Below, piece by piece: positions 11,705 to 23,935 of a DNA stretch of 64,000 nt. The notes under the pieces were generated by a model. The model had not been told where the DNA came from. It was given only the letters and a program-made list of their open reading frames with translations, and did no database searches. A program made the translations under genes and the position numbers. Each line of letters opens with the position of its first letter. Position 1 is the first letter of the stretch. Origin of the DNA: Orthonyx spaldingii (lineage: Eukaryota > Chordata > Aves > Passeriformes > Orthonychidae). Location: NCBI GenBank assembly GCA_013397795.1, contig VZTJ01003580.1, positions 186,001 through 250,000 of the forward strand. Direction: 5' to 3'.

Positions 11705-11804
11705 TCCCTGGCAGGAACAACACGTGTTTGGGGCAGCTCATTGCCGTTTAGGTTTTTATTTCAAAACTGCTGGTAAGAGATGACAAAGAACTTGTTCTCC
11801 TGCC

Positions 11805-12280
11805 ACCGGTCCCTCACCTTCAGAGCGGGAGGCGAGTTACAGCCCGAGCGCGGGGAGGGAGCTCAGGCACGAGGCTTTGGGAGCCTGTCCCGGCTCACAG
11901 GCAGCTCTCCTGACGCCTTTCGGGATCCCTGAGCTGCCTGAGCCCCCGAGCAGCCCCGCCCGGCCGGCTTTGGCTGGGGAGGAGCGGGCAGAGCAGGGAG
12001 CGGGCGCGGCGGCCGCCGCCGGAGGGCAGCCTGGTGTATCCAAAGCCCCGAACTCCCCGCTTTGGAAACCAGCCCGATCTCCAGAGATGAACGGCTCCAC
12101 GGAAAATGCTTCCGTGAAAGTACTTGTTCCAAACCTCTACATCCGCGCGTGGTTTTGCGGACACCCGCACGGGGACAGTAGCAGTGCCCGCACAGCCGGC
12201 GAGCGGCTCACCGGGATCACTCCAGGGAAAATGCAGATCTTTATTCCCCCCATTTTCCTCAGACGAGCAGGGAACTGAGG
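11805..12280. promoter_or_regulatory. CpG island, possible orphan promoter
   Basis: The sequence from about 11805 to 12215 is GC-rich with dense CpG, including a GGCGCGGCGGCCGCCGCC core near 12003-12020. It contrasts sharply with the AT-rich surroundings. In birds such islands usually mark promoters. A donor-like GAGG then GTGAGAGC ends a possible plus-strand first exon at 12280. Plus-strand open frames cross it (11877-12278 and 12124-12525, 133 residues each), and minus-strand frames do too. None has recognisable domains, which is expected of CpG-rich DNA lacking stops. Which strand, if either, is transcribed cannot be decided here. Confidence 0.5.
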
Positions 12281-12489
12281 GTGAGAGCAAAGCTAGTGTC
12301 TTTACAAACAATTTGATGGGTGAAGGTATGGATGTTAATGTCTTTGAAATGAGTTTTAATGTCTCTGCTGACTTTGGGCAGCAGATTTGTTGCAGGGCCT
12401 GGGCAGCTTTGGCTGCTGAAACCGTCAGGGGTCTGCACAGGCCTGAACTTCTGAACTTTGGGGTGAAACAGTCGGTTCAAGGGGGGGTA

Positions 12490-12721
12490 TGTGGTGGGCG
12501 GTTCGGGAAGGCTGTACCTTGCTAATACCTCAGCCAACGGGGAAAGGAAGGCCGGGAATTGGGATAAAAGGAGGCTAAGCCCTCCGAAACCCCGAAAGAG
12601 AAAACCCCGCGGGTGCGTGCCCGGGTGGGCTCTCTCCCTTTATTCGAATAAAGTTGTGGAACTCCTCTGTCTCCTTTTTGGACATAAACCTCTGGCGTTT
12701 GTGGGTTTTCCTGACACGACA
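12490..12721 (+). mobile_element. Solo LTR of an avian endogenous retrovirus
   Basis: A 232-base unit begins TGTGGTGGGCGG and ends GACACGACA, the TG...CA pattern of LTRs. It contains a TATA-like GGGATAAAAGG (core 12564-12570) and a poly(A) signal AATAAA at 12647-12652, in the order U3-R-U5 on the plus strand. Its layout and 3' end resemble passerine LTRs known to me. No internal viral genes flank it, so it is a solo LTR. Flanks (GGGGTA and GGGCTC) give no clean target-site duplication, so the left edge is uncertain by several bases; a G-run precedes it. Its promoter could still be active beside the CpG island. Confidence 0.65.
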
Positions 12722-15204
12722 GGGCTCTGTTACTGTGCTGTCTGCAGGAACAGGATCTGCAGACAGACGGCTGCGTCCCCCAGGTCGCACAAGTGAGGGC
12801 AGGAGCGCTGCCAAAGGCTGCGACAGGAAATCAGGTGGAATGCTAAAGCTGAAAGGAGAAAAGCAAAAGAAAAACTCACCACTCCCCAGTGTCTGGCATT
12901 ACACGTTTGGGTGTAATGGCAGATGTATTAACCCTAAATTATATGGAAATGTCAAAGCAAAAACCCCATGAAAACATCTAAAAGCATGTTTATTCCCTGA
13001 CACTCTATTGCCTTTGAACTGTCATCCTATGTCTGTGTAGCTATAATTTATAATGTAAGAGAGAATTTCACAAAACAGGCAGAGGAAGGTAAAAAAAACT
13101 CTTCAGAGGAGCAAACATCTATTTTAGGAAAAAATTACTACCTTGTAGTAGGGAAAGCTCTTATTTAGATTTTGGTGTTTGAAGCATTTCTTGGTCTGAC
13201 CAGTGCCAGAGAAAAAAAAAGCAATTTTCTGAGTCCCAGGCTTTGCAACCAGCCAGTGGTGTCACCTACATGTGTGGGTTTCAGCATTCCTGTGGTCTGG
13301 AGGATGCTGGTGCAGGTCAGAGATGGCACAGGTGCCACTTCTGCAGCTCATGCTGTACCACAGAACAGAGAGAGGAAGGAAACCTTTTTGTACTGCATGA
13401 AAACAGCAGCTGATCAAATCATCCACCTGTGAATTGCTTTAGGAGAAAACTAATCATGTGATGACTGCATTGAAAACAACAAAGGGAAGTTGGTTTCATT
13501 ACCATTCAGGAAGGTGTCAAAGGATGACCTTCTATGAAAATGCTTTATGACACCCCTTAGGTGTATTTTTGTCTGATCCTTACTGTATCAAGACTTTGTA
13601 GAGAATTCAGCTTTAAAAAGTAGCTACCAAATGTGCATGCTTTCATGGTGTCTGTAATTGGAAGACTAAAATAAAAACCCATCATGTATTCAAGGATATA
13701 ATATTCAACAGGGGTAGAACAGCCTATCCCTTAGTGTCTCTTGTGCAAGTTTAGATGTGGATGAGGAGCAGAGCACTAAGATTTGAGGATGAACATAAAG
13801 GCTGTGGGTTAACATGGATGAAGTGTGATTCTAATGTGGTGTTCTCACAAGACTTTGGTCATAAATGTTACAAGTCTTGTGAGGCCTAAGATGTGCAGAA
13901 GAAGGATATACTCCTATTTATACTGAAAAATGTCCTTTTCTCTTTGGGATCCAACCTAGAACTTATATACCAGGTATCAATTTGCATGCAAAATCCCTTA
14001 ACTTTTGTTGTTATGGTTTCCTAAGTTCTTCTATAATTTATCAGTAGCCATCTTGACTATAACACCTCATACATTTTCCGTGACATCTAAAAAGCTACAT
14101 TTCCCAGTAGTTTAAATTATTTTCTGTTCTAAGCACAGGTAAAAGATTTTTTGTCCTGTTGTCTGTCATTAGATTCCACACAAAGCCTTGTTAACTAGAT
14201 GGAGTATGTAGGTGAAATTTGTGGTTGATTCTCATGCTGTAAGTCTTTTTGTGATTGCAGGGGTTCTGTGGAGTTTAATAAGACTTAGTCATAACGTGTT
14301 CAGTAAACAAGATGAATTAAAAAATTTCAGTATCAAAATAGTTCAGTGTCACCACCAGATGAACAGCAGCTTCTCATGTTCCCAGCTGCAGGGGCTTGGC
14401 AAGGAGACTACACTTCTGGTATTCTACAAGCCAACCCAAAAGCCAGATGGAAAGGCAGGAGGAGGTCTGTAAACTCCTGGATGACAAACTGTCGTGTCAC
14501 AAACACCCTTGCAATGCATTTTAAAACTGAAAGGCTGGACATGGCTAAGCAGCATCAAAAGCTACACAGTCTCAGGCTGGGATTCTCCCAAGAGATCCCT
14601 GGTAGCCACAGGAGTTCCTAGCTGCAGCCACAGAAATCAAGGTGATGGTTGCAGCTGAGCTCATGGAAGGAAAGTCCGAGTAGCACCTGAAAATATTCAC
14701 TGTAATCGTAGAATCTGGATGTGGCACAGAATTGTATAATTAATCCTGGATAAAGGCATAGCTGTATAAATTGCAGCACTAGCAGGTCTTTTGATTAAAA
14801 GAGCAAGAGGTTCTCTCTGACAAACTGCAGGGCAAGGATCTCTCCTTGTCGTCTGTTCCCTCTCTGATAGTTTTGGCTAATTCTCATTGGGTTTATCCAG
14901 CTGGAAGATTTTTTTCCAGTTCTTATTTTCTGTAGAAGGGGTAGAGATTTACCAGATATTTGATTGCTGAATTTAGCTGGGAGATACAGACAGCTAAAGT
15001 TTTGATGGGGGAAAGACTTCCTGAGAAACTTTTGGGAAAAACCATACTCTGGACAGGGAGTTCCTACATGTACAATATGGGAAAATGGCACACCCCAAAG
15101 CCTGGGAGCTGCTGGGGTGTCACACTCTCAGTGCTGCCCCTATGTGACACTGCTCCCTCCTGTCTCCTGTATTTCCATTCTGATACTGGTGCTGTCTCCA
15201 ACAG
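12722..15204. other. Non-coding sequence
   Basis: GC content falls back to background after about 12830. Short overlapping plus frames (13172-13432, 14212-14621) show no domain features. No named repeat is recognised. Confidence 0.45.
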
Positions 15205-15341
15205 GCCACGGAAGCAAATCCACAAGGACCCCATCAGGCTCCCTCTTGCTGGACTGGAGATGGCCAGGGTCTGCATGTGTCCATTGGGATTTGGGAAGCT
15301 GGGAGGAAGTCACAGGCTGTGTTCTTTTCCAGCCTCTTCAG
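15205..15341 (+). other. Exon-like segment, coding status unclear
   Basis: A 137-base segment between an acceptor (GGTGCTGTCTCCAACAG) and a very strong donor (CAG then GTGAGTATC). All three forward frames are open across it, so frame cannot be chosen; one reads ATEANPQGPHQAPSCW. Being open in every frame suits a GC-richer chance segment or a non-coding RNA exon as well as a protein exon. No family is recognised. Confidence 0.18.
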
Positions 15342-16480
15342 GTGAGTATCTGGCATCCAGACTCAGGAAAGGGAATTTACAGCTGGGTAAATAAATAAAA
15401 TGTGAAGATCTGCCACCAATCAGCATTTGTGGGATTCTGGCTCCTGAGTGTCTCTCTGATCCTTTGGACTGGGATATTCCCTTTGTGGCCATGAAACAGG
15501 CTTGGGCTGGGATGAAGAGAGAAATCAAGCAGCCTCTGCTTTTGCTTGCATGCAGTGCTGAGGTTGGCTTAATACTCTCCTTTGCTTAGGAAGAGAGAGA
15601 CTTATGGCCAAGTTTAAATTCAGAAAACATCCCTCGCTGTAAATCCTTTCGCCTCCCAGTGGAGCTGAAAACCAGCAAAAGACCAACTGAAGTAAAGTTT
15701 AATTTGACAAAAGTAGGGAAAACAGCTATTATTTATTCATCAGATTAAGCAGTGAATAACAGCACAGTACTAAAAGTGTGAATGACAGGAATAACACAGT
15801 GATTCCCATATAGAGCCACAGAATCTTGATGCAGGCAGAAAGACTAGTTTGATGTGACACTGATGTAGACAGGTAATTCCAAACAGTTGGTGTGTATTAT
15901 CTTAAATGCCATTAACGTAATCAGTTGTGAAGGTACTACAGACTTAAATTTTCAAATACTCCTGGATGACTTGAATATAATGCTATGGATCTGAAGTGAA
16001 ATCTTCCTTTAATGGGTTTAAATCCATTGCACAATATTTGAAGACTTGAAAAAGAATGATTTTCAGGATTTTGACAGACATAATGTGAGTTCTTTTAGGC
16101 TTAGAGGTAAGTATTAATAATATAGCTGAATGAATGACTTCCTTTTACTTTTCTGTGATTTATATATGAAAGAGAAATTTCACAATAATTTTGTGTCCTC
16201 AGGCTGTATCTTTGATTTCCTAAGTAAAAAACATAAGTGTAATTCCAAAGACCTTTTCTGTTTCTTTTAAAATGTCACATATGTAATTATTTGACTGTAA
16301 ATACAGGCTCTTAATGTCTAAAGAGGAAACCTAAGGAAAGAGATTAACTGAAAAAACCTCCTTTTTAAAAAGTCTGACTTATTTTAGAACGTGAGTTGTT
16401 TCAAATGTGAGTGTCCATTGAACTGAGTCAATAAGGGGGTGATTTTTGGACATCTTGGGTTTGCACAGCATTACAGTGTG
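15342..16480. other. Non-coding sequence
   Basis: AT-rich unique sequence without supported features. A strong donor-like GTAAGTATT near 16108 has no convincing exon in front of it. Confidence 0.45.
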
Positions 16481-16562
16481 TATTGTATATCACAATGTAT
16501 ATTGTATATCACAATGTATATTGTATATTACAATGTCTATTGTATATTACAATGTCTATTGT
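16481..16562. repeat. 19-bp tandem repeat
   Basis: Four consecutive units of TATTGTATATCACAATGTA plus a partial fifth. The first two units are identical. The last two carry the same two changes (ATTACAATGTC), so they arose as a pair. Each unit holds the near-palindrome CAATGTATATTG. Short open frames across it (16439-16667) are repeat artefacts. Confidence 0.85.
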
Positions 16563-16776
16563 TCTCCCCATGCTTTGTTATGCACTGCAGACTCAGTGAG
16601 ACATGTCCTCACTGCAAGCCCTCTGTACAGATGCATTTTTACACCTGCATATAATCTCCTTCATTAAAAATATTGGTTTTGATGTTAAAAAGTGCTCTTT
16701 TCCTGATCCTCACAGCCCTGAGGAGGCAAGCCTTCATTGACAAGCTTTATTAAATCCAGACTCTTCCTATTTTTAG

Positions 16777-17074
16777 GACGCTACAACTGAAGAGATACGT
16801 TCTTGTGTGCATGATTTTGAGCTTCACTAATTACTTCAGTCTGGAAATGCTGGTATTAATGTACAGCAAACACCCATGCATATTGCACAGTGGTTTTACA
16901 ATGGAGAGAGACACACAAATGAAGTACAAAACAAACACACTAGGAATTACCTCCTGGGATTGCTTGAAAGAAAAGGCATTGGTAACCAACAGAGGGTGTT
17001 TCAGCCCGGTAATGAACAGATGCAGCTGGCAATCTTTCCTACCTTGCTCTTTAAATAAATCATTGTATAAGTAA
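16777..17074 (+). other. Long open segment after a strong acceptor
   Basis: A strong acceptor (CTCTTCCTATTTTTAG) is followed by one base and then 98 open codons to a TAA at 17072-17074, beginning TLQLKRYVLVCMILSF. A second frame (16876-17058) and a 102-residue minus frame (16831-17139) also stay open, which weakens the coding case. AATAAA at about 17053 lies inside the frame. It could be a terminal exon but is more likely chance. Confidence 0.1.
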
Positions 17075-18547
17075 AGGCTAATTTCTGATGTGCCTTCGGT
17101 GAGTTGGTTGTGAAACATGCACAAAAGACAGCAGTCCATGCTGCACCATTCATTAGGCTTCTTTAATGGTTATTTATGTGTGTGTCAGAAATGTGTGGTG
17201 CTGGTGAGAACGGAATACATGAACAGCTGTAAAGGCAACACAGTATTTTGGAAGTTGTGCTGTTTGTTCCTGCTCATTACCCTCAGGTACAGATGTTGTC
17301 TGGGTTCCCATTCTTGAGGACTTGATATAAGAAATCGCAAATTACTTTTTTTTTTTTTTTGGCAATGCCTTGATATTATATGAATATTATATATGACTTT
17401 AAAGAAGGCTCTTGGTTTTGTCACATGGACTTGCCAGAAGTATTGGTATTTCCTCACATGATCAGTCAAAGATTTGAATTTATTATTTAAGCTTAAATTG
17501 TGCTGTGTTTTGTTTAATCTCCTTTTATGTCTGGGGAGCTCAGAAGATCCAGGCAGTGTGAAAACATTTGTTTAAGTCTTAGTCTTTTTTTTTTTTGAGC
17601 CACAATGCTTCATATGAAAGCAGCTCAAGGACTTTCAAGAAGAACAAAAATCACAATGGACCATTTCAACAGTCAAATTGGAAAAGATCTGATTTTGATG
17701 TTGTGATTATTTGGAAATCAAAATACTTAGATGTAGGAATTTAGTATTTTATGTTACTCTTCAATTATTCAGCCACATTGATATAATTTTTAAAATATGG
17801 GGCAGAAAGTTTTTCGGATTTCACTAGTGCAGCAGTTAACCTGACAGGCACTGAGCAAGCCTGGAGCTTAGCAGGAATGCCAGTCCAGAAATATGGAAAA
17901 CAGATACAGTTTGTTTAAACTGGATGTTTAAAGTGGAGAGCCACAGTTCTTCAAGAACCTAAGGAATTCTGTTCAAAAATATGTTGCTCAAATATCCCTG
18001 TGCCTGGTTACAGATGTATTTAAGTTCTCAGTGACTTTTTCATTCAAAAGATGAAACTTTTGAGGTAGAGTGTAAAAATTTTCCTTTTATGCTTTTCTTT
18101 CCTGAAGAAAGGTTGCTTGTAACATTGTGTTGCAGAGGAGTATCAGTATCAATTCACAGTTGTTTTAATTCATTTGTGACCAAAACAAATTAATAAATGT
18201 AGGATATGTGGATGGTCATTAGAAAGAAATACTCCATGACACCAAAAAGGAAATAGTGAGATGAATTGCTCACACTTGAGCAAGATCCAAGACAGTTTAA
18301 GGGAAATTGAGAAGGTCTGAGAAGATATGAATCAAAGAATATCAATAATACTTAACAAACACCAGAAAAAGCAGCATATTCTCAAAAACACACAATATTT
18401 TATATAGACTAGCAATACTTAACTTTTGTAATTGTATTCCTAAATTCCAGTCAGGCTAAGCTTGAAGAACTGGGATAGGTCAGAAATATTAAATACTATG
18501 AAAACAAATTTAGCATCCTACTAGTTTTGGCTTCGTATTCCTTAAAG
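17075..18547. other. Non-coding sequence
   Basis: AT-rich unique sequence with long T runs near 17345 and 17586, the kind left by old poly(A)-type tails or slippage. No gene is supported. Confidence 0.45.
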
Positions 18548-18619
18548 TGTGCATGGAAGAAAACCCAGAGATCTGTGGCTTAGAAAAGCTTTTCCAAAAG
18601 AACCTTAAGCTTGTAACAG
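18548..18619 (+). other. Short exon-like segment
   Basis: Seventy-two bases between an acceptor with a moderate pyrimidine tract (GGCTTCGTATTCCTTAAAG) and a strong donor (ACAG then GTAAGAAAA). One frame is open: two bases, 23 codons (CMEENPEICGLEKLFQKNLK and three more), one base, giving phase 1 at both ends. The same phases occur at 6361-6501 and 51885-52001. No family is recognised. Confidence 0.15.
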
Positions 18620-21600
18620 GTAAGAAAAGACTGAGTGTCACATACTGAGAAACCCAGACTTGGTAGAGCCTGTAAAAGTCAACACATGAACTGTGCCATG
18701 AAATGTCCTCAGCACCATCAGTAAACAGACTTTGGGTTATCTGCACGTGGGCAGGAGAGAGAAGGACAAAATGGTGAAGTTGTATTTCATATCCTCTCTA
18801 GGCACCTGTGAAAAAGTCAAGTCATGTTTGCAGCTTCAAGCAAGAGGAACAGGACTTTGATAATTTTGAATCATAGATGATTCAGAGTTTTGGACTTGTA
18901 TTTATGCAAGCGTTAAGATCTAAAATTCACGTGGTTTTGTGCTGATGAAGGGGGTGTACCACATACATGCAAACTCACAAGCTTAAATAGGTAAATTACT
19001 GCACTCCACCACTGCAGTTGCAATTACAAGTTCTTATACCTACATATTGCTTTCCAGCAGTGAAGAAATGTCCAAATATGAATAAACCTCCTTCTATGCA
19101 AGGGTATTACTGTCATACAGTGCTCCTTTCCAAACTGATATAGATTGGTATATGAAATGCACAGGCATGTTCAGTGAGAGAGTGACAGAAAATTTCCTGA
19201 TATTTTTGCACCTGAAATGGATGAATTCTCTGTCGCTCTGTTTTTCTCCACAAAATATTCTGACATAAAGGCTGGATGGTTTGTGCATAGCAGCATAAGT
19301 GCCATTATCATGTTGATTGAGGTAAAGGGCAGAAGTGTTGGTCATAGCAATGCAGAAGAGAAGAAAAATTTCTTACAGCAAAACTATGCTTAAATCAATT
19401 TAAATGATAAAACCCTGTATTGTCCAGGGAGGAGGTACCCTCACAAAATCTGGGAACTGGTAGTAGAGACCAGCATAGGTGGGAAAAATCATTGTGGGAG
19501 AAAGAATATATCTGCAGAAAAGAGAAAACTGGCCTGGAAAAAAATCCAAGTAGAGCAGAGGAGAAACATGAAAAGTAAATCAACTCCTTTGTTTCAGACT
19601 TAGCAAAGCCTCAGTGTGGATTGCAGCATCAGCTTCAGCTTAAAGTTAAAAAACCCCACAACGTCAAGATGCTCAGGTCAGAAACCACCTGAGCACAGCT
19701 TCAACCCTCTCTTGCCAACATGTGTCATTGGTTTTATCTGACTGCTACAGCCTCTTCTCTTCTGGCATTTCAGGACCCTTTATGGTCCAAACCAAAGAGC
19801 TCCATTTTATGTTTTTCTTTCTCACACTCCGCTTGTCCCTGCTTTTCCCTGGCTCTGATAATTCCTTTAGCATCTGTTCTTATCTACTGCAGTGCTCCAG
19901 ATCTCCCTAAGCTTCAACTTGTGTGTGATCCTTGTCTCTGTATTAACCTTTCTCTTTCCTTTGCTTTTTCAGGGTCTTATATTCTGTTAGCACCTCTTTT
20001 CCATAACATTTGTAGTGTCCTGCCTTCCTCTTAGCACAGTCCTTGTACTGGACTTAATGGGACTTTCCTTGAGTCCATTGGATTTTTTTGAAGACTGTTG
20101 ACAAAGCACTTTGCTTCCCTTTACTTCAAATTTCACTTCAAATATTGTTGATTTCCTTTGTAAAATGTTTTCAAATCTACTGGTGAAGCTCTGCATAACA
20201 GGTGAATATTATTTCTATTGAAATCAATAAGCACTAAGAATAAGGTGAGCAGTGGATATCTCTTTAATGTAAGATCCTGTTTGATCTTCCCCTGTCCAGC
20301 TGAGACAAAGAATGTGCATGCTGTGTATCAAGTGCAGGCTGCTGCCTGAGCTCCAGCTCAAATTTATTTATAATACACAGAGTGTACACGATTTCAAGGT
20401 TATTTCATTGGCTTGAAAACCCAGGCTCTTGTGTTAAGGAGGGATTGTGAGCTGCATTTGTGGCTCCCTTCCTGCCACGGGCATGGGTACACAAGAAAGA
20501 GGGCAGGTGCATGAACTTCCATCCCTGGTCTGATGGACACATAGAAGCACATTGTTAAGTGCACATGGTTTTCTACGTGTGCTAACCACAACATTTGGTC
20601 ATGGCTTTCCTTAAAATTTTCCTCAAATGTCCTTTCTGTCTATGTTGAGAATAAGCAAGAGCAGTTCTCCCCAGAAGGTGAAGTTCAAAGCTGCTATTTC
20701 TGAAAACAGAAGTTTGAAAGGAAAATGCCACCTTAGTTTTGGCTCTGGCATCTTGTGGGCGTTCCTAGATCTCTTTTAACTTCCCCTTTTTGTGAAACAA
20801 ATGATACCGGTGAGAAGAGAGCTGGCACACACTTATCCTGCATTAAAATGAAGGTTGCATTGAAATTATTTCAGAGAGCTTTTTGGTTTTACATGAATTA
20901 TGAGTTGTAAGCTTTTCTTAGTGGGAACTTCTTAAACATTTACCTTGTGAAACCATTATTGCCAACTTCCCATTAGTTTTATGTGTAGGAGAATAGTATG
21001 ATGTTTCATCAGATACTGAAAGACAAGATATTCTGAAAAGCACATGAAATACTGTGTGGAAACCTATGTTTTCAGAAATAGTGTTTAAGTTTTTCTGAAC
21101 CTGTTAATGCTAAGTGTTACACACTGGTGTTGTGTAGGAATAGGTGTGGTTACACAATCTCTCAGGGTCATTTTCACACTCAGATTCTAGTGTTTATGGT
21201 ATGATCATAAACAATCTGTCAATCAGTCATATATCAATGGATGTGTGTATTTTTATCTTTGTTTGTTTGCTTGTTTGGGTTGCTTTTCTTAAATTCATTT
21301 AAAACTGGCATTTTTACAAGAAACTGTTGTGTTCAAATCTTTGAGGGGTATAAGTGATCAACTACGATCCCAATGTATCCCTTTGTTTGTACCCACTTAT
21401 TCCCATGTTTTGGAACAAGTCTGTTGGTAAGAGTTGTTTAGAGTTTAAGACTATGCTGAATGTGCAACCTCCCACTATCCTGAGATGGACTCATTTCATT
21501 AGGTTTTGCTTAATTTCTTCTTCAGTGCTATTTTCTTTTTTTCTCCACAATAACCTAACGTATAAAGCTTAAAAGGTCTGCAGACACTAAGAGATGAAAA

Positions 21601-23843
21601 GGAGAGTGATTCATCTTGGCTGTGGACTGAACAATAGATTTCATCACTGTCACTGCTGAGCAGAGTTCCTTGTCTGCTCCTGACATGATAACAGTCAGCT
21701 GCACTACCAGCCTCCGGTGCCCCAGGAGGGAAGCTGACTGCCAGCTCTGACTGTGAATATTTTTTTTTGTAGCACCACAGAATAGAATCTAAAGCTGTGT
21801 CTGTATTAGCAAATGAGGCATTTAAAACTGTTTGAATATTTGCTGTTTCTATTTCCAGTGTAGACTTTGTACAGAGATAAGAACGTTTCTGGATGTTCTT
21901 CGTTAATGCATAGACTGTTTAAGAAAAGGCAAGTTTGGATAGCTGCTGGCTTGGTGTGCACAGTGTTTAGCCCTTCCCAGGCCTGATCTGTGTGGCTCAA
22001 CCAGAGTGAGCTGGGGTCTCTTGTTAAGGCAGAGGGGATGTTCAGGTTTCCTTCTGCTGCAGTGTTGGTGAGTTTGGCAGTGACATAATCAGTGGGCTGT
22101 GTGGGTGGTGGGCAAATGTGGTTTGATAAGAAAGCTCAGAGGGCTCAGATCTGCACTTGCCCAGCAAGGCAGGCACTGCCAAAATGACTGTGCCTACTTA
22201 TGATGGTCACCAGGTTGTTGGACCCAACCTCTAACCTGCCATTCTCTGAGGTAGCCTCTTCCTACCATTTCTCTTGAGGAAGGAACATACAGTTTTCTCT
22301 CTTTCTCTTGTGGTGTGTACACGGGTAAATCTGTCTTAATCTCAGACCTTGCAGTTCTGCTTTCTCCAAGGGCAATGACTGAATAGTTTCTTTAAAGTGT
22401 AGTGTTCACTCCAGTGACAGCTCTTTGCAGGAGCCATCACACACGTAGCTTGCTTTAGGGTTTTCCTTCAGTCACACCATTCCCTGAACCCGAGAAAGAT
22501 ACAGCTTCTTTGGGAACTCTCCTGGAATCTCTCCTCTGTCAACAAGCTGACCTCCATCCTCTCTTCCCATGAGATGTCTCAGTTTGCTGGTGTTCAACCT
22601 CACACTCCTGCCCTTGACAAATCCATTTGTGGAAGCAGAATGAGATCCTTGAGTGTGACTCACTTGTCTGTCATCTTCCACGTGCATCCTGGACATCTGC
22701 TCTGTTGCATTCGTCTTTACTCTTCCTCCTTCTACAACACAGTCACATGGGATTGTCTCTGTCTGCCCTAGCTGGTTATTTGCCACTAAATAGTGTGTAA
22801 GTAACATTTTATTTGGTAAAAAGAATTAAAGCATCATTTACTTCTGCAAACAAGCATTTTCCTTTATTGACAGTAGAGAGGCATGTACCAAGGTGATGGA
22901 ATTTCCTAACTTTTTATACTGAACTGCTTCTTGGGAAAAGGAGAAAACTTACTCAGAAGGGGAGATAAGAAAAATCATTGTCTGAATTGATATCATCTGA
23001 AGTCTAAGGATGGTAACAGCATAGACAGAGGTCTCCAGATTCATTTCTTGTACATCCAGTAGAGTTAATCTAAGAGCTGCATTAGTTTGGATCGGTGCAG
23101 TGTTGATGTAAGGAAATCACTGGAAAAGGAAAGAATTATTTTTACTAGTATCAGGACTGAGCAGAGAAGTACCTGAGCAGAAGATACAGAAATGTCTGTT
23201 TGCACTTGATAAGCAGTAAATCACTTTATTTGAAACATTTTCCATGCAATAAGTCACTATTGTCTTTGCAAGGCACTTCTTGTATGTGTGTGCTCCAGTC
23301 TCACCGTGCTATACACTGTCCAAATATAAAAGAGAGTAAAAGCCATCCTCAAACAGTTGAAAATCTAAGTGAAAGGCAAACATAAAGATAAAGCAAATAG
23401 ATAAAGGGAAGAGTGGAAGATGTAGGGAGTACAAATGGTTTGAGAGAGTGAGTCTTAGCCTTGTGACTAGTTCCTGCAAGAAATGTAGAGATCATGTTGG
23501 TATGGAGTTTTATGAATCATTTTGATAAAGCTGTTATCAAAGAATGAATCGAAATAGTTCCTGTTAAGGAAAACATTATCTTTGCAGTCTATTAGAATTC
23601 TTTCATTACTTGAAGACAGGAAATCTTGTAGCTACAATAGTAAATACAGTTTATGTGGATAAAGTCACTCAAAAAAAAATTATCTCAGTATAAGAAGGAA
23701 GTTCTCTTGCGGATTAGGGAGCTCTGAGAAGGTGAGAAATAAAGACTTGAGAAAAAGATTAATAGTTGAGCAATGTAAGGATCTGTGCTGGAACTTGTGA
23801 AAATTGTCTGGAAAGGCAATAAATAGTGCTCTTTTTTTTTTAG
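18620..23843. other. Non-coding sequence
   Basis: Five kilobases of unique, moderately AT-rich DNA. Short frames near 19720-20034 and 22472-22807 have no domain features. Donor-like sites at 20245, 21424 and 22068 lack convincing exons. No named repeat is recognised. Confidence 0.45.
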
Positions 23844-23935
23844 TTGCTGACAAGGTGAAATTGCATGGGCCTTGTTAGCTATAAGAGAATGCAGAAGGAT
23901 CAAATGGTGATCGAGCACTCAGTAACAAATGACAG
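23844..23935 (+). other. Non-coding exon candidate
   Basis: A very strong acceptor (CTCTTTTTTTTTTAG) and a consensus donor (ACAG then GTGAGCTT) flank 92 bases. All three frames contain stops, so it cannot be an internal coding exon. It could be a 5' untranslated or long non-coding RNA exon, or a chance pairing. Confidence 0.12.

Noticed and set aside
11117..11776. 219-residue plus frame across the minisatellite, plus two other long frames
   Set aside because: All arise because the repeat period is a multiple of three and its unit lacks stops. Being open on both strands argues for a non-coding repeat.
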